This document shows positions 13,175 to 15,429 of a stretch of DNA of 15,429 nt, piece by piece. The notes below the pieces were generated by a model. It was not told where the DNA came from. It worked only from the letters and a program-made list of their open reading frames with translations, and searched no databases. The position numbers and the translations under genes are program-made. Position 1 is the first letter of the stretch; each line of letters begins with the position of its first letter. Source of the DNA: Planctomycetota bacterium (GTDB lineage: Bacteria > Planctomycetota > PUPC01 > DSUN01); assembly GCA_016872875.1 (NCBI GenBank), contig VGYW01000188.1:1-15429 (forward strand). Direction: 5' to 3'.

Positions 13175-14640
13175 GCCCGACCGGTCGAATCAATCGAATC
13201 AATCGAATCAATCGAATCGGTCGAATCGGTCCACTCTCCACTTCGCGAGAAGCGGTTGACTTCATTGACGATGCCCGCCTCCGCTCCCTTGCGGCCGGCG
13301 GCCAGCCCGAGCCCGCCGAGGTCCGCCAGGCCATCGCCAAGAGCCTCGCCAAGCAGGCCCTCAGCGTGGAGGAGACCGCCCTCCTCGTCCGCGCCACCCA
13401 GCCCGACCTTGTCGAGGAGGTCTTCGACGCCGCCCGCGAACTCAAGCGCACCGTCTACGGCAACCGCATCGTCCTCTTCGCCCCGCTCTACATCGGCAAC
13501 TACTGCGTGAACGACTGCGCCTACTGCGGCTTCCACCGCTCGAACCGCGAGGCGGTCCGCCGCACCCTCGACGAGGCCGAAATCCGCACCCAGGTCGAGG
13601 CCCTCGAAGACCACGGCCACAAACGCCTCATCCTCGTCTTCGGCGAGCACCCGCGCTACTCGCCCCAGTTCATGGCCGACACCGTGCGCCTCGTCTACTC
13701 CATCCGCAAGGGGCACGGCTCCATCCGCCGCGTGAACATCAACGCCGCGCCCCTCGACCACGAGGGCTTCCGCACCGTCAAGGCCGCAGGCATCGGCACC
13801 TACCAGATTTTCCAGGAGACGTATCACCACGAGACCTACGCCCGCATGCACAAGGCGGGCACCCCCAAGGGCGACTACCTCTGGCGCCTCAACGGCCTCA
13901 GCCGCGCCTTCGAGGCCGGCTGCGACGACATGGGCATCGGCGCCCTCTTCGGCCTCTACGACTGGCGCTTCGAGGTCCTCGGCCTCGTTGCCCACGCCCT
14001 CCACCTCCAGAAGACCTACAACGTCGGCCCCCACACCATCAGCTTCCCACGCCTCCGCCCCGCCTCGGGCGTCCGGCTGACCACCGGCCACGAGGTGAGC
14101 GACGCCGATTTCAAGCGGGTCATCGCCATCCTGCGCCTGGCCGTGCCCTACACCGGCCTCATCCTCACCGCCCGCGAGCCCGCCGCACTCCGCCGCGAGG
14201 CCATGAGCTTCGGCGTCTCGCAGATCGACGCCGGCAGCCGCATCGAACTCGCCGGCTACACCGAGGCCGGCGACGCCCAGGCCCGCGACCGCGAGCAATT
14301 CGAGCTGGGCGACATCCGCCCACTCGACACCGTCATGCGCGAGCTGCTCGACGACGGCTACGTGCCCAGCTTCTGCACCGCCTGCTACCGCCTGGGCCGC
14401 ACGGGCGAGCACTTCATGGAGTTCGCCATCCCCGGCTTCATCAAGCGCTTCTGCACCCCAAACGCCCTTAGCACGCTGATGGAGTATCTGGTAGACTATG
14501 CTTCGGCGGAGACTCGCGCCGCGGGCGAGAAGCGCATCGCAGAGGAGCTTGCCCAACTCCCCGACAGCTCCTTGAAGCGCCAGCTCCTCGAGCGCCTCGA
14601 ACGCATCCGCACTACCGACGACCGCGATCTGTATTTCTGA
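13162..14640 (+). CDS. hydG: [FeFe]-hydrogenase H-cluster maturase HydG (radical SAM tyrosine lyase)
   Basis: This 492-residue protein is the tyrosine lyase that supplies CO and CN ligands for the H-cluster. The SAM cluster motif is C115-x3-C119-x2-C122 (CVNDCAYC). The C-terminal auxiliary cluster is C405, C408 and C431 (CTACY, then Cx22C), diagnostic of HydG over the thiamine enzyme ThiH. Conserved stretches include FQETYHHETYARMH and GIGALFGLYDWRFEV. ATG 13162 overlaps the end of hydE by 13 bp and is preceded by GAGGTG, suggesting coupled translation. The first 25 or so residues are a repeat-derived leader (GRINRINRINRIGRIG from TCGAATCAA units, 13185-13229); family similarity starts around REAVDFIDDARL. 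The rest is full length and intact. A hydF gene is expected nearby but is not in the window. Confidence 0.95.
   Translation: MSSVGPTGRINRINRINRIGRIGPLSTSREAVDFIDDARLRSLAAGGQPEPAEVRQAIAKSLAKQALSVEETALLVRATQPDLVEEVFDAARELKRTVYGNRIVLFAPLYIGNYCVNDCAYCGFHRSNREAVRRTLDEAEIRTQVEALEDHGHKRLILVFGEHPRYSPQFMADTVRLVYSIRKGHGSIRRVNINAAPLDHEGFRTVKAAGIGTYQIFQETYHHETYARMHKAGTPKGDYLWRLNGLSRAFEAGCDDMGIGALFGLYDWRFEVLGLVAHALHLQKTYNVGPHTISFPRLRPASGVRLTTGHEVSDADFKRVIAILRLAVPYTGLILTAREPAALRREAMSFGVSQIDAGSRIELAGYTEAGDAQARDREQFELGDIRPLDTVMRELLDDGYVPSFCTACYRLGRTGEHFMEFAIPGFIKRFCTPNALSTLMEYLVDYASAETRAAGEKRIAEELAQLPDSSLKRQLLERLERIRTTDDRDLYF
13185..13229. repeat. Five-unit 9-bp tandem repeat in the hydG leader
   Basis: The units are TCGAATCAA three times, then TCGAATCGG twice. 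With a 9-bp period it is frame-neutral, and it encodes RIN/RIG triplets at the HydG N-terminus. Confidence 0.95.
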
Positions 14641-14645
14641 GGCCA

Positions 14646-14726
14646 TGACGCGTGACGCGTGACGCGTGATAAGAAAGACCCGCCTCTGGTCTTCTCTTCT
14701 TGTCACGCGTCACGCGTCACACGTCA
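14646..14726. repeat. Inverted GACGCGT / TCACGCG repeat hairpin between hydG and aspA
   Basis: The 24-nt arms (14646-14669 and 14703-14726) are complementary at 23 of 24 positions. The 33-nt loop has an inner stem, AAGACC (14675-14680) and GGTCTT (14688-14693). Read on the minus strand, the loop contains CCAGAGGCGGGTCTTTC, close to the loop of the element at 2189-2273 although the arms are unrelated. Confidence 0.9.
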
Positions 14727-14736
14727 GGAAGAAGCC

Positions 14737-15429
14737 TTGAGCACGGCGGCATACCGCAAAGAGCACGATCTACTGGGCGAGCGGGAGGTGCCCGCCGACG
14801 CGCTGTGGGGCGTGCACACATTGCGCGCCGCCGAGAACTTCCCGCTCGCAGGCCGCCCCGTCCACCCCGCCCTCATCCACGCCTACGGCACCGTGAAGCT
14901 CGCCTGCGCCGAGGCCAACCGCGCCGTCGGCGCCTGGAGCGGCGATACGGGCAAGGCCGACGCCATCGAGGCCGCCTCTCAGGAAATGGCCGACGCCAAG
15001 CTCGACCGCCACATCGTCGTGGATGCCCTTCAGGGCGGAGCCGGCACCTCCACGAACATGAACGTCAACGAGGTCATCGCCAATCGCGCGCTTCAGATTC
15101 TCGGCGAGCCCCTCGGCAACTACAAGCGCATCTCCCCACTCGATGATGTCAACCTCCACCAGTCCACCAACGACACCTATCCCACCGCCCTCAAGCTCGC
15201 CGCCATCCACCTCGTCCGAGCGCTCGAAGACAAACTCGTCCCGCTCCAAGAGGCGTTTCAGAACAAGGAGAAGCAGTTCGCCCACGTCGTGAAGGTGGGG
15301 CGGACGGAGCTACAGGACGCCGTGCTGATGACGCTCGGCCGCGAGATGAGCGCCTACGCCGAGGCGTTCAACCGCGACCGCTGGCGGGTCTACAAGTGCG
15401 AGGAACGCCTCCGCGTGGTCAACCTCGGC
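14737..15429 (+). CDS. aspA: Aspartate ammonia-lyase / class II fumarase family (3' partial)
   Basis: The frame is open from TTG 14737 to the window end (231 codons) with AGGAAG just upstream; no ATG occurs earlier than deep inside the conserved region, so TTG is the likely start. The protein shows family sequences EHDLLGEREVPADALWGVHTLRAAENF, GGAGTSTNMNVNEVIANRA, then SPLDDVNLHQSTNDTYPTALKLA and VGRTELQDAV. These favour aspartase over fumarase, because fumarases usually read SGTQTNMN and KTGRTHLQDA. Aspartase converts aspartate to fumarate and ammonia. An aspartase gene beside hydE, hydG and hydF is a known arrangement in several bacteria; its link to H-cluster synthesis is thought to involve ammonia or amino acid supply but is unproven. 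The catalytic loop lies beyond the window. Confidence 0.88.
   Translation, partial: MSTAAYRKEHDLLGEREVPADALWGVHTLRAAENFPLAGRPVHPALIHAYGTVKLACAEANRAVGAWSGDTGKADAIEAASQEMADAKLDRHIVVDALQGGAGTSTNMNVNEVIANRALQILGEPLGNYKRISPLDDVNLHQSTNDTYPTALKLAAIHLVRALEDKLVPLQEAFQNKEKQFAHVVKVGRTELQDAVLMTLGREMSAYAEAFNRDRWRVYKCEERLRVVNLG

Noticed and set aside
14700..15146. 148-codon plus-strand open frame overlapping the aspartase gene
   Set aside because: The translation is Arg/Gly-rich without a known domain. The other frame, from TTG 14737, encodes clear aspartase family sequence.

Overview
The window is a high-GC bacterial chromosome segment with every gene on the + strand. It carries most of a [FeFe]-hydrogenase locus: a trimeric-type NAD-linked enzyme, hydrogenase-domain regulatory proteins, a two-component system and two of the three H-cluster maturases. 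I cannot name the organism. The gene order resembles anaerobic fermenters. The heavy load of short repeat modules inside and between genes recalls uncultured Planctomycetes/PVC and 'Hydrogenedentota'-like genomes; that placement is a low-confidence inference.

Layout: 1-666 is the 3' part of a hydrogenase-large-subunit-like Fe-S protein. It overlaps a DRTGG-domain protein (663-1013), which overlaps a GHKL ATPase (1006-1596). Next come the enzyme subunits: NuoE-like HydC (1635-2180), HndB-like thioredoxin-fold ferredoxin (2295-2663), a NuoF-like HydB fused to a GltD-like FAD module (2786-5830) and catalytic HydA (5914-7686). Then follow a hydrogenase-like sensor fused to a histidine kinase (7810-9579, with its tail stranded at 9582-9863), a lone receiver (9860-10264) and a receiver-PAS-histidine kinase (10269-11822). 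The maturases hydE (11993-13174) and hydG (13162-14640) come next, and the start of an aspartase gene (14737 to the window end). hydF is not in the window and may lie just beyond.

How the genes fit together: HydA holds the H-cluster, HydC and HydB connect it to pyridine nucleotide, and the GltD-like module adds a flavin that could support a second nucleotide site or electron bifurcation. HydE and HydG make diiron-cofactor parts. The sensor kinase and receivers probably couple H2 or redox state to expression.

The most unusual feature is the repeats. Nearly every gene junction holds an inverted pair of short tandem repeats, and several genes carry repeat modules inside conserved domains. One family, present at three sites, is REPIN-like: paired 7-bp-stem hairpins with a GGTGG foot and compensatory base changes. 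It is translated in frame at all three sites. A different, 7-bp-unit repeat breaks the sensor kinase inside its ATPase domain, and adding one unit would restore the frame.
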